Shown piece by piece: positions 1-9,402 of a stretch of DNA of 18,120 nucleotides (its first letter is position 1; every line of letters starts with the position of its first letter). The stretch comes from Phellopilus nigrolimitatus. Taxonomy: Eukaryota; Basidiomycota; Agaricomycetes; Hymenochaetales; Hymenochaetaceae. The notes beneath the pieces were generated by a model, which saw nothing but the letters and a program-made list of their open reading frames with translations, made no database searches and was not told the DNA's origin. Both the position numbers and the translations under genes were made by a program. The stretch lies in assembly GCA_021029095.1 (NCBI GenBank), contig JAJOHG010000467.1, positions 1 through 18,120 on the forward strand. The letters are read 5' to 3'.

Positions 1-1718
1 TGACTGCCCCCGCAGGTTCTGGTCCACAGGGACCGATGCTAGATAGGGACAACCGCATGAATACTGGTTCGAGTGTCCCTTTACATCAATCACAGTCTCA
101 GCAACAGCAAGGCGGGCCTCCAGCTGGCAGCTTTCAACAGCAGCAGCAACAGCCCTCCATGAATCAAGTTCAATCGCTTCAGTTGCAGACGCAGCAACTC
201 CCCAAGGACGCTCAGGAGAAGCCGGGCGGAACGGAGCCACAACAGCTGACTGCGATCTTCCGACCGAATGCGGAGTGGAAGGAAGACCTAGAGCGTGCAC
301 GCTCGGAGAAGTTCTCCCCTCCGGATGCAACAACGTCTGGGGTCTCGGCGTGGGACGTTGTAGGAATAATGAGGATGAGGAGAAGGAAGTGGAAATGGAT
401 GATGACGATGCGTCCGTCAACTACAAGTGAAGAGGATGGCAAAATTTTGGCGCCCACGACGGACACTGCGAAAGTCAGTTTTGTGCGCCTGAAGTTTGTG
501 TTATTATGAGAAGCTAATTATTCGCGCTCACTGGGACCTCAGTCACCTTGACGCTGTGAGAGCTCTTGCTTTCCACCCAAGTGAAATGTGTCTCGCGACA
601 GGTGGGGATGACTGCACAGTAAAGATCTGGCGTATGGACGTAGTGGGATTAGCATCGTCGGCGTAGGTCTTCAACCTATGCATTGTTCGCAGAAGTCCTC
701 ACGTGTATCTGCAGAACACGCGGGACCGTTGAAGTTGAACCTCAATTAACATTAAGAGGTCACACCTCTGCCGTCACGGCACTCGTGCACTCTCCCTCAA
801 GGCGGCTTTTGTATTCCGCGTCTTTGGACTCGTCAATACGCGTATGGGCGTTACCACCCGCGTCACACACGACCTACGCGCCATACGACGTCGCGCGAAA
901 CCGAGGAGAGCTCGTCGGACACACGGACGCCGTGTGGGGTCTTGCGCTTATCCGTGACGAGAGTGTGTTGGTGAGCTGTGGTGCGGAGGGAGCGGTGAAG
1001 GTGTGGGACATCGGCGCAGCGTCAGGCGTGGGCTCACTGAAACTCAGCTGGGGGTACAACGGACTCGAGAGCGAGGAGGAAGATCCGGTTGAGACCCCGG
1101 GCGCGACATGCCTCGAGGCAATGAAATCGGACCTAAAGAAGGTCGCTGTTGGGTACACGAACGCCGTGGTGAAGGTGTTTGATGTAGATTCGGGAAAGCA
1201 GCTCCTTGCCCTGCAGAACGAAACAGGCGCAGGTTCATTGTTTTCCTTTTCATTTATCTGAACGCGTTACTCAGATGCCCTTGTTTTTCGTAGAAGGCTC
1301 TGGCAGTGCACAAGTGAACAGCATCACATCTCACCCGACAATGCCCATGTTGGTCACTGCACATGAGGACAAGCACATTAGAATATGGGACATTGTCACT
1401 GGTATGCTTCCGTCCATATTATCATACGTTAGCACCTAACCTGTGTTAACAGGCCAGTGCACACATTCGATGGTCGCACACCTCGACTCCGTCAGCTCAC
1501 TTTCGATCGACGCCACTGGCTTCTCGCTGGTTTCTGGGGGGCACGACTGCTCCGTGCGCTTCTGGGACCTGCTCGACTCGCATGCCTGCGTCCAGGAGAT
1601 TACGAGCCACCGCGAGAAGGCTCAAGAGGGCGTACTCGCGGTTGACTTCCATCCATCGCTACCGTTCATGGCGAGCGCGGGAGCGGACGGCGTCGTCAAG
1701 CTTCACGCGTCGTCGTAG
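1..1718 (+). CDS. STRN: Striatin-family WD40 scaffold protein of the STRIPAK complex (5' partial)
   Basis: Striatins are the regulatory B''' subunits of PP2A and scaffold the STRIPAK complex, which in fungi controls hyphal fusion and fruiting-body development. The N-terminal coiled coil and start lie left of the window; the frame is open to base 1. Visible exons: <1-473, 543-662, 715-1232, 1294-1401, 1453-1718. The first holds a Gln/Pro-rich linker (six Gln at 135-152), then 'LTAIFRPNAEWKEDLERAR' and an acidic DDDD patch. The rest gives seven WD40 blades, including 'LATGGDDCTVKIW', 'LRGHTSAVTALVHS', 'GHTDAVWGLAL', 'HEDKHIRIWDI', 'LVSGGHDCSVRFWDLL' and 'MASAGADGVVKL'. The blade order and the 'TLRNHLDAVRALAFHPSE' segment are typical of striatin. 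The exon 363-448 needs three single-base frame corrections (about -1 at 363, +1 at 425, +1 in the T run 445-448) to join the linker to the propeller. All later exon junctions are in phase. The family is certain from the propeller; the exact reading of 360-450 is inferred. Confidence 0.88.
135..152 (+). repeat. Short CAA/CAG repeat encoding polyglutamine
   Basis: Six consecutive Gln codons (mixed CAA and CAG) within the Gln-rich linker of the striatin gene. More Gln-rich codons lie on both sides (about 91-110 and 165-200). The mixed codons make this a low-complexity protein stretch rather than a pure microsatellite. Confidence 0.8.
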
Positions 1719-2296
1719 TTCGGCTCAAAGTAAATAAAGACTTCACTTATGTTTTCAACAGCTGTCTGGTTTTTTATTTATCGCAATACCTGTCTCTTTC
1801 CGCCATTTTCTTTCTCGCTTTTATGACTTGTCGTGCACTAATTGTTTGGAAGGCAGACAGACATCTCGCTCAGTGGGAACACCATCAATGCGTTCATTCT
1901 TTTCGCTAATTCGACACAATGTATATATATATAGTAGATATACCTGCTCATCGAGCATGTAACATGCACTAGGTCTAGTATATATTATGCAATGAGAACG
2001 CGGACTCACTTCGGGCGTGGATGTGTTGCTGGTGGTTGTGCATTGCAGAAACTGAAGAGGTATCTTCATCTTGATATTCGCATCAAGTCATTGCCCTATG
2101 CCGGAGCATTACATGCAATGAGGAAAGGATTACAAATAGTATAGCTACAGATGCTAAGGATACAGTTGTGCGATTCACTATAGAGACAGTGCAAAAATGC
2201 GAATAATCAAGAATTCAGGGTCGCTGCAGTCTTCAAATTTCTGTGATACATGTGGTCATAATTAGCGTTTCAACTTTGGGAAGAGGCGGAGCAAGA
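1719..2296. other. Convergent intergenic region between striatin and PDE1 3' ends
   Basis: This 578-base stretch lies between the two stop codons and should hold both 3' untranslated regions. It is AT-rich compared with the genes and contains a TA-repeat patch near 1921-1945 and another near 1978-1988. I see no credible open frame, RNA gene or mobile element; the longest minus-strand frame (1821-2069) has no recognisable protein features. Confidence 0.6.
1733..1738 (+). terminator. Candidate polyadenylation signal of the striatin gene
   Basis: AATAAA lies 15 bases after the striatin stop codon (1716-1718). It is followed by a T-rich stretch ('ggttttttattta', about 1768-1780), the usual layout of a 3' end signal. 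It is very close to the stop, so the real cleavage site may use another element further on. Confidence 0.4.
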
Positions 2297-3646
2297 TCAC
2301 GTACGGATGAGTGCTCCCTGCTCGGCGGCGAGAATCGTGGCTCCCAGGCCTTTCTCGTCCATTAGCTGGCGCACTTGCTCAGTGATGACTTCATGCATCG
2401 GGCGGGTGTACCTGCCTTCCATGTCCTCCTTACAGTGCATGATATATACCGTCACACCCATAAGCACGCCACGCAGGTCTGCTGCACCCGGTGTGCGCTT
2501 CTGCCGCTTGCGCTCGGGGGATGCGATACTCGACGCTCTTTTCCTGCTCGAGCTTGCGCTGGCCCCGGGCTTGGACCCGACTCCGAGGGGTGCAGCCGAT
2601 TCCCCGAGCCCGGATTCTGGTCGGCATCGGACAACCGCAGCGGCAAGGTTCTCCAGCTCAACCAAGAGGTGGGCCGGTGTGAGGTGCCCGTACAGTTTGT
2701 CGTCTGCGCGCCCCGCTGGCCAGGAGCACTCAACAAAGAGCGTATCGAGCACGTGGGGGATCTTCGGCGCGGCGGCGCGCCACACGGCCACGGTGCGTGG
2801 GTGAACGGCGAGCGCGTCGGGCTCAACGTCGCCGAGGAAGAGGAGCTCGCGCGCACTCGGGCCGTGCCGTACGAAGAACGCGGCAGAGGCGTAGGCGGCG
2901 CCGTGGCTGAGCGGAAGCATGCGCACGGAGAGCGTGCCGTGCAGCGGCGTGTAAACGACGTCGTCCTCGGGAAGGCTGTGGGTGCGATGCGGCGTCAGTT
3001 ATTGCGACAAGTGGAAGGAGAAGCGAGCGTGCTTACGAATGGTAGAGATATAAGTGGTCTGAGTCGTCTGGGTCCCAGGAGGCGAGGTTTGGCCAGATTC
3101 GACTGGGCTTGAATATAGTCTGCAGGTCTTCAAGACACTGTTGCGAGCCTCTGATGCTCTTCCGCGGACCTCCGGCGCTGCCTGCAAGCAGAACTAAACT
3201 CTGGACGTGATCCAGGTGTGCATGGGTTATGAGATATGTTCTGTAGCACTAATTGAGTACGAGAAAGGGAAGAAAGACAAGGAAATGTAGTAATTACTTG
3301 CCTGACATATGAGTAAACGCGAGCCGCGTCGGGGGCAGGTTCCCCGGCAACGGACGCGAATAGCTGTGGTTTTTCGTGGAGAATTCGCTTCAGAGCGCCG
3401 AAGCCACTTCCTAAAATTAATCTCAGTTTTATTCCAGTTTTCTAATAAGACATTTGTGAGCACACGAGCACTGACCGGCCTCCACAGCGATGATTCCTTC
3501 AGCCCAAGAACTCTCATGGGCCTTAAGCAAGTACCTGCTCATGAAATTAGCATTTAGACAATGTACAAAAGACCAACAAACCCAGAAAGGTTGGTCTCAT
3601 TTGCTCCGCCACCACAACCGACTACGAAGAAATCAAAAGCAGGCAT
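2297..3646 (-). CDS. PDE1: Class II low-affinity 3',5'-cyclic-AMP phosphodiesterase (PDE1 type)
   Basis: It hydrolyses cAMP to 5'-AMP and so limits protein kinase A signalling. Class II enzymes have a metallo-beta-lactamase-like fold that binds metal through an HxHxDH motif. Five exons on the minus strand: 3646-3582, 3534-3476, 3410-3298, 3248-3037, 2975-2297. They total 1128 bases and give 375 residues with no frame break. In order: 'FFVVGCGGGANETNLSGYLL' (split by intron 1), the 'IIAVEAGSGFGALKRIL' segment, the catalytic 'YLITHAHLDH' at the start of exon 4, 'LPLSHG', 'LLFLGDVEPDA', 'LFVECSW' and 'LYGHLTPAHLLVELENL'. All five are typical of this class. Residues near 280-310 form an extra Ser- and Lys/Arg-rich insert before the last conserved strand. 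The ATG at 3646 is chosen because the conserved N-terminal strand starts four residues after it. The gene is convergent with striatin. Confidence 0.93.
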
Positions 3647-4314
3647 GAACTGGTTCGAGGGAATGAGTGATAAACGCATGCGCGTCGTCGCAAAAATCGT
3701 TGTCGTCGAATATCGGTCGAGCTCGAAACTGCATCGGTGGCAATCTTATACTTGCTCGCTCGCGCACCACCGTGAGTCAATGATCAGGTGGGCGTGGTCC
3801 ACCACCACATCTAATATGGCGAACCTTCAAGCCACAACCCGGTGTTCCCTCATACGTGGAATAGTCCTAGCGCTGCAAAACAAGGAGAAGAGTCTGCAGC
3901 GGGCTGAACCGACCAGCACGGCGGACAGCCCTTCGGTCTTCAAAGCCATCCAAGCGAATTATTTTGCAGGGGCAGATACAACCAAGTGAACTGGTATTCC
4001 CTCTTTTTGAAGGAAGGAAGTATAAAACAAGACAGCGCAGAGGTAGCGTTGTATTTTGAACCCATTCTGCATCCTCAACTGCATCCATTAATGTCGTCCA
4101 GTTAGCAAGTCCGTTGTATTATATAGAAGCTTCAAAGATAAAAGAAAGGAGAGAAGAAAACGAAAATGCATAAGAAAGGAAGATGGCGAATGAGTGTGCC
4201 ACGGAACCTAAATAGTTCCATAAGGAGATTTGGAAAAAAAGGACGATAACGAGCGGCTTCCAAAGAGAATACAGACAGATCGGCAACTATTTATGCAACG
4301 AACAGTCGGAGCGC
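3647..4314. other. Intergenic region: PDE1 promoter and EDE1 3' region
   Basis: This 668-base gap lies upstream of the minus-strand PDE1 start and downstream of the minus-strand EDE1 stop, so it should carry the PDE1 promoter and 5' leader on the left and the EDE1 3' untranslated region on the right. The part at 4130-4250 is purine-rich on the plus strand. A TATAAA at about 4021-4026 points rightward, where no plus-strand gene follows. The plus-strand frame at 3561-3989 crosses the PDE1 start and looks random. I see no other gene or RNA. Confidence 0.55.
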
Positions 4315-7300
4315 TCATTGGCTCCCTAATAGGTTGTTTAGCGCGCGCTCAACATCGTAGCCGTACTTCTCCAGCGCAGACACGGCTTGCGTCCGGCTGA
4401 ATCCCATCCCACACAACTGTTTCACTTTGTCCACGTCGTCCTCCTCAGCCGGCGTACCAAGTCCGCCTGGCTCAGTGACAGGCGAAAGGAACTGTGGTGG
4501 AGGCGGCACCGGCGGTGGCTCGAACTTCGACTTCTTTTTGTCCTTGCGCCCGAACGGAAGCCGGATCTTCTGTCACAATCAGATAAAGAGAAAGAAAATT
4601 GCGTGCACAAAAAATACTCACGCTCAACTTCGAATGGCGCTGGGGAGGTGGGGACTTGTTTGACAAGGCTCCGTCTGTCGACGAACCTGTTGAGACCCTG
4701 GGCTTCGGGGAGCTCACACGGGGAGGCGGAGTCGCAGATCTCACGGTAGACGGCGACGTCGGCGTCGCAGCAACCTTTGGCGACCTCGGTGGGGACTGGA
4801 CAGGGAACGGCGCCGGTTTTGGTTCCGCCAACTCCGGCTCCGCTTGCGCGTTCGGGGTCACGCCCGGAGCTCCAAATGCATTGTCAAAGGCCAGAGCTTT
4901 GTTGCTCCCGCCACCGAATGCATCCTCGAATGAAATTCCGTGGTCACCGGCTGAAGGATGGGAAGACAGACGGGAGGAAGCAGAGCCGGCGGCGCCGAAC
5001 GCGTCATCGAAGGAAAATGATTTCCTACCTCCTTCCTGTGATTTCGACGCCTCTCCCTGGCTCGACGCGGCAGCAGCGAACGGCGAGCCATAGTCTAGAG
5101 GCGCCTTCGAGCCGTTTGACTGCGGAAAAGACGAGGTAGGTGCCGGCGGGAATGGGGACGGTTCCAGTTCGGCCTGTGCAGCTGAGAAGTCAAAGTTGTC
5201 ATCAAAAGCGGAATCAAGCTGGAACTGAGGCGCAGCTGAACCCGTGCTAGGGGACGAAATCTTGCCCATAGCTTCATCGAACGCGCTTACACCAGATACC
5301 GTTGCTGTAGACTCATCTTAGCAGAAGGCAAGGTAGAAAATAAGAGTAGACTCACCGGTAGGCGTACCAAACGGAGTATCTTGTTCCGGGGACTTACCAT
5401 TGACCACGTCCTTTTTGGCCGACTGAGATGAAGGCAAAGTGAAAAGGTCCTCCATGAAGTCATTGCTTGGAGGTAAGCCGCTGTCTTGCTTCTCCAGTTT
5501 CGGCGCAGTGTCCTTTAGCCCAAACGCATCTTCAAAGGTATCTGAGGGCGCAGTGGGTGGACTTATCCCGTTGCCATTGCTCCTGACCGGTGCCTCAAGC
5601 TCAACTTTCGGCAGAGCGGGCCTCAAGAGTTCGTCAATCGGGCCACCAAGCGAGATGCGCGCCTCCTTCGCGTCGTGGAACTCGCCCTCGTTGCCACTGT
5701 CACTGTCACTGTCGCTCTCCTCATTTTCCTTCTCAACAAGCTTTGCATCAAGGTCAGTCTGGGGAGCTGAGGGTTCGTCGAACCCGGAAAAGCCCCTGGA
5801 CACATGGCTGTCGAGCGCAGGAAAACTCCGTCGTAGTGGCGTCTAGTGATGGGGATGCCTCCTTTGGCTTCTTGTCTACGGCATCTGCATCGGCAGAAAA
5901 TGTTGCTTTCGTTTCTTCGAAAAAAGTGGAAGTAGCAGCAGGCTGAGGCGTAGCGGGCTTCTCGGGAGTCTCAGCCTCGGACGTCGCACTGTCGCCCTCG
6001 GTAAGGCCGAACGGATCCGTGTCCACTGTTGAATATTGCTCCGTAGAGGGAGCCGTTGTAGATGTGGACGGCTCTGCGGCAAACCCGAACGGTGACGAGG
6101 CGCTGGGTGCGTCTGCGATGACTGTACTGTCGGAAGCTGCCGGCGGGGCGAAGGGCGATCCTGAGTGAAAAACGTCGGTCTGCGGCTGCGCAGTGGGCGG
6201 AGAGAAAACGCCTGCTGCTGGCACCGAGAAGGGCGACCCTGGGCGAGAGCCGGAAGACGTCATCGCAAGCCGCTCAAAGGGATTGTTGGTCTTCGTGCCC
6301 GTAGAGTTGGCTGATAAGGGCGGAGACAAAGGGCTGGCAGGCAGCGGTTGGGCCGCCGCAAACGAGGGACTATCCGTCCGAGATGGTGCGGAGATGGCTG
6401 GGATTGTCGATGCAATGCCATTCGTCTGCGCAGAAGCAGAATCATTGGCGACTTCCTTCTCGGCATCCTCCCTTTCTAGAGTCACTTCCCGGGCTTCATG
6501 CTCCGAGTCCTCCAATTCTTTCGCAACTTTAGCTTTTTCGGTCTCTCTCGTAGCGAGCTGCTTCTTTGCGATTGCCAACAGGCCTTTCTGGTGCTTTGTC
6601 TCTTTCTTCGCCTTCTCCACGCCGGCTTTCATTTGCTCCACCTCTTCACCAACCGCCTTCATCTTCCGCTGCAAGTCCCTGACCTCTTCCTTATCCCTGA
6701 GCACACTTCCCTCAATCTCAGTTTTCTCCACGCGAACAGCGCTGAGATCACTCTCCGCACGAATGAATTCCTCACGCAGTCTTTGGATGTCCGCACTTTG
6801 TGTGGCAAAGCGTTCGCGCAGCGCTGTGAGCAAGCGCGTCTCCGTCTCGTATGCTGCTTTTGCGGATGCGAGTTGTGTCTGTAACTCGGACAGCTGGCTC
6901 GCCTGCGTCGCGAGCGTCGTCTCTGTGCTCTTCCGATCCGATTTCGTGGTCTCGAGGAGCGGTTCGTCGAACTGATTTGGTTTTGCAGATTTCCTATCTC
7001 GGCAGAGTTGTCTGGAACGGCAGCGGGCGTTGTCTCTTCATCATCACTGAGCAAATCGCGGTTGGCTGTGAAAGAAAATACGTCAAAATGGTTATTTCAA
7101 AAATGATATAAATATATACCAGGAGGTCCAGAGAAGAACGGAGAAGAGCCGAACGTATCCGCTGCGGGCGCAGAAATTGGAGGAGGTCGCGCACCAAATG
7201 CGCCTGTCTGCTGTTGCGAAAGTTGGCCTGTAATCTGCGGCTGCAAAATCGGTGTGGCTTGCGCGGCAGGCGGGGATGCCAACGACGAGCCTGGGTGTTG

Positions 7301-8853
7301 GGTGCGGTGGCCGATGCTGGTGGAGAGTCATCCCACAAAAGGTCTCGGACAGCTTCTGACACTGGAGCAGGACCGGGCGCAGGTGCGGAAGCAGGAAGAC
7401 GTCCGGGGCGCATGGAGGGCGGGACGAGCGAAACTGGAAGCGTTGATGGAATCTCCTTTCCGGCAAGCTTCCCTTGGATGAGATGCATAGCGACTGCGAA
7501 GCCCTCTCGCGTGAGACGACCGTCATGGTTCAGGTCCGCCAAATCCCTGCACACAAGTTGTTGGTATTACGTATATATATACAAGTTAACGCGTACCAGA
7601 CTTGGGCGAGGACGTCTTCGGAAAGATTAGATTGCAGCATGAATGGGACTGCGACGTCACCCTCGATGAAGCCGCGCTTCAGCGTGTCCAATCCGTCGAA
7701 AAACGAGTCAAAGCGCGTCTTCTCCTCCGTCGTCACGTCCCACGGCGGGGACGGTGCAACTCCACCGAAAGCACTCGCGCCAAGGGCTGCGACAGGGGTT
7801 GGGGCAAAATGAACCGATGGTTGCTGATGCGCCGGCGGCATCGCCATGCTCAACCGGTTATAATCCTGACCTGTTGTCTGAGGTTGCAAGCGTGCGCGTG
7901 CGCCTCCCGTGGACTGCGGAACTAGAGGAGAAACGGTATTCGCGAAGGAACCAGTAAGTGACGGACTGAGCGAAAGGCTGCCGCCTGTGCTGTGCGATAC
8001 GACTCCGACCGGCGTACGCCCGCCTGCTTGCTCGTATAGCCCTGGGGGTAGAGTCGCGGGGAGGTTCGCCAGATGCTTGGACATGATGCTTGTATGAGAT
8101 ACATGGCGACTGTAAAGTCGGTTTGGTCCAGCGATCCTCGATCTTGAGTGTCTGCCAATGACCTGAAGATGAATACATATCACATTACGGCTTAAATCCG
8201 CAAAAAAATATAATGGCACACCATATTTGAGATAGTTTTTCGAACGGCAGCTTAGACTTTACGAAGGACGTCTCTAGCGCTTGTCACCTGTGTAGACAAT
8301 CAGCAGGGACCGCATCGAGAGTTCCAAATGTCACTAACCGCTGAGCAGGCCATTGACGGGACCGCAACCCAAGAACAGACGCAGGAACTTAGACTTATCT
8401 TCCGCAGTGAGAGGAGGGTATTGAGATCCTCTCGGTGGGAAGGACGTCGGGGGAGGACTGGAGGGGATCGACGAGGGTCTAGATGGCGGTGCTGAGATAC
8501 CCTCTATATGTGCCAACGGTCCAGCTACAGCGATGCTCATTACAAGGATTGTCAGAACGGAATTGTATCGAGTGCGTACGTCTATCAAGTAAAGCCTCTT
8601 TCACATGTTCGCCCTTTTGCGCATGACCAATGAGCCTGAGGGCAATGGCAACGCCTTTCTTTGTGAGGAAGCCGTTATTTTCCTTGTCTGCGAAAGCCCA
8701 AACCTCGCCGAGGACGGATGGCGAGAGTTTTGCACCGGCGAAGACCTTAACGGCGACGTCGCCGGTGATGATGCCGAGCTTGGAAGGGTCGGCTATAGCG
8801 AATACCTGGTTGACGAGCCCGAGCTCCGCCTGAGTTGGGGCGAAGGAGGACAT
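4315..8853 (-). CDS. EDE1: Ede1/Eps15-like endocytic scaffold (three EH domains, coiled coil, UBA)
   Basis: Ede1 is an early-arriving scaffold at clathrin-coated endocytic sites; its EH domains bind NPF motifs and its UBA binds ubiquitin. Eight exons: 8853-8580, 8524-8339, 8287-8222, 8162-7597, 7546-7120, 7065-5356, 5316-4622, 4569-4315, 4179 bases in all (about 1392 residues). EH1 is near residues 5-95 ('ELGLVNQVFAIADPSKLGII', 'VWAFADKENNGFLTKKG'). EH2 spans exons 2-4 ('LADTQDRGSLDQTDF'). EH3 spans exons 4-5 ('VWDLADLNHDGRLTREGF'). Exon 6 opens with an acidic stretch and a coiled coil of roughly 180 residues, followed by a Ser/Pro/Thr-rich tail with NPF, DPF and repeated F-D/E-D/N-A-F motifs. 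The tail ends in a basic, proline-rich patch and a UBA ('QLCGMGFSRTQAVSALEKYG'). Six frame breaks are needed to follow the protein (+1 at 8279 and 8257, -1 near 8085, 7290 and 6960, +1 in 5822-5825). They sum to zero, which agrees with the total being divisible by three. The ATG at 8853 starts eight residues before EH1. Confidence 0.9.
5695..5712 (+). repeat. Three tandem CACTGT units encoding a Ser-Asp run in EDE1
   Basis: Three perfect six-base units inside EDE1 exon 6. On the coding (minus) strand they give alternating Ser and Asp in an acidic disordered segment ('ESDSDSDSGNEGEF'). Such acidic serines are often casein kinase 2 sites; that role is inferred. Confidence 0.75.
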
Positions 8854-9402
8854 GGAGGGCGCAATGTGCGCGGGATGAGCTCGAGTCCGAGTTGAGGATG
8901 GAGAGCAAAGTCAAGCTCGGTTTCGTCCGCTTGACGCGTCGGACGGCAAGCGGTCGTTGTGCGTCATGCACGACTTCAAACGCTCAATTTCCGCATCCTT
9001 CAGCTATTGCTGCATGCACGACATATCTCATGATCCTTGGCTATACGCTCTTCTCTGCTTTTCGTTTTATTTTACTTTGCTCACCGTCGCTCACGACGAG
9101 TACTATTTATGTATTAAGTAAGCTAACATACATACGCGTGAGATCCATAATTACCTAGAGGGTATCTGCTTCAGGGCCGGCTTATTCCCACGGGATCAGT
9201 CCAAACCGAACCAACGCGTTACGTGCGCAGTCACACTTCTGTCACGGCCATTCTTTTGACCGCCAGCCATCGCGTTGGACTTGCTCAGGCCATCGTCTTC
9301 CTTGCTCTCTTACTTCTACATCCACATTTCCTCATACTCCTCATCACATCGCAATGGAGCAGATCTCATCTCCGCTTGCCCCGCCGCGCAAACCCTTCCA
9401 AG
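8854..9402. promoter_or_regulatory. Divergent promoter shared by EDE1 (minus) and the UBE2C-type E2 (plus), with three ACGCGT sites
   Basis: The two start codons are 549 bases apart and face away from each other, so both core promoters must lie here. ACGCGT, the core of the MluI cell-cycle box bound by MBF-type factors in yeasts, occurs at 8934-8939, 9134-9139 and 9214-9219, each once because the word is palindromic. These lie 463, 263 and 183 bases before the E2 start at 9403. Long C/T-rich tracts at 9240-9350 lie just before that start, as is common near fungal transcription starts. I see no clear TATA box in a convincing position. Confidence 0.6.

Noticed and set aside
2375..3112. 245-codon open frame on the plus strand, antisense to PDE1
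   Set aside because: It crosses PDE1 exon 5, an intron and part of exon 4. The opposite strand encodes conserved phosphodiesterase motifs with consistent splice sites; this frame is Arg/Gly-rich with no family features.
3561..3989. 142-codon plus-strand frame upstream of PDE1
   Set aside because: It overlaps the PDE1 start and first intron on the other strand and has no domain, intron pattern or promoter.
4599..5093. 164-codon plus-strand frame antisense to EDE1
   Set aside because: Composition reflects the reverse of the Ser/Pro-rich EDE1 tail; no motif and no promoter context.
6193..6975. 260-codon open frame on the plus strand, antisense to EDE1
   Set aside because: It mirrors the EDE1 exon 6 coding sequence and gives a Ser/Phe-rich, Leu-poor product with no domain. 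The minus strand has the coiled coil and in-phase introns.
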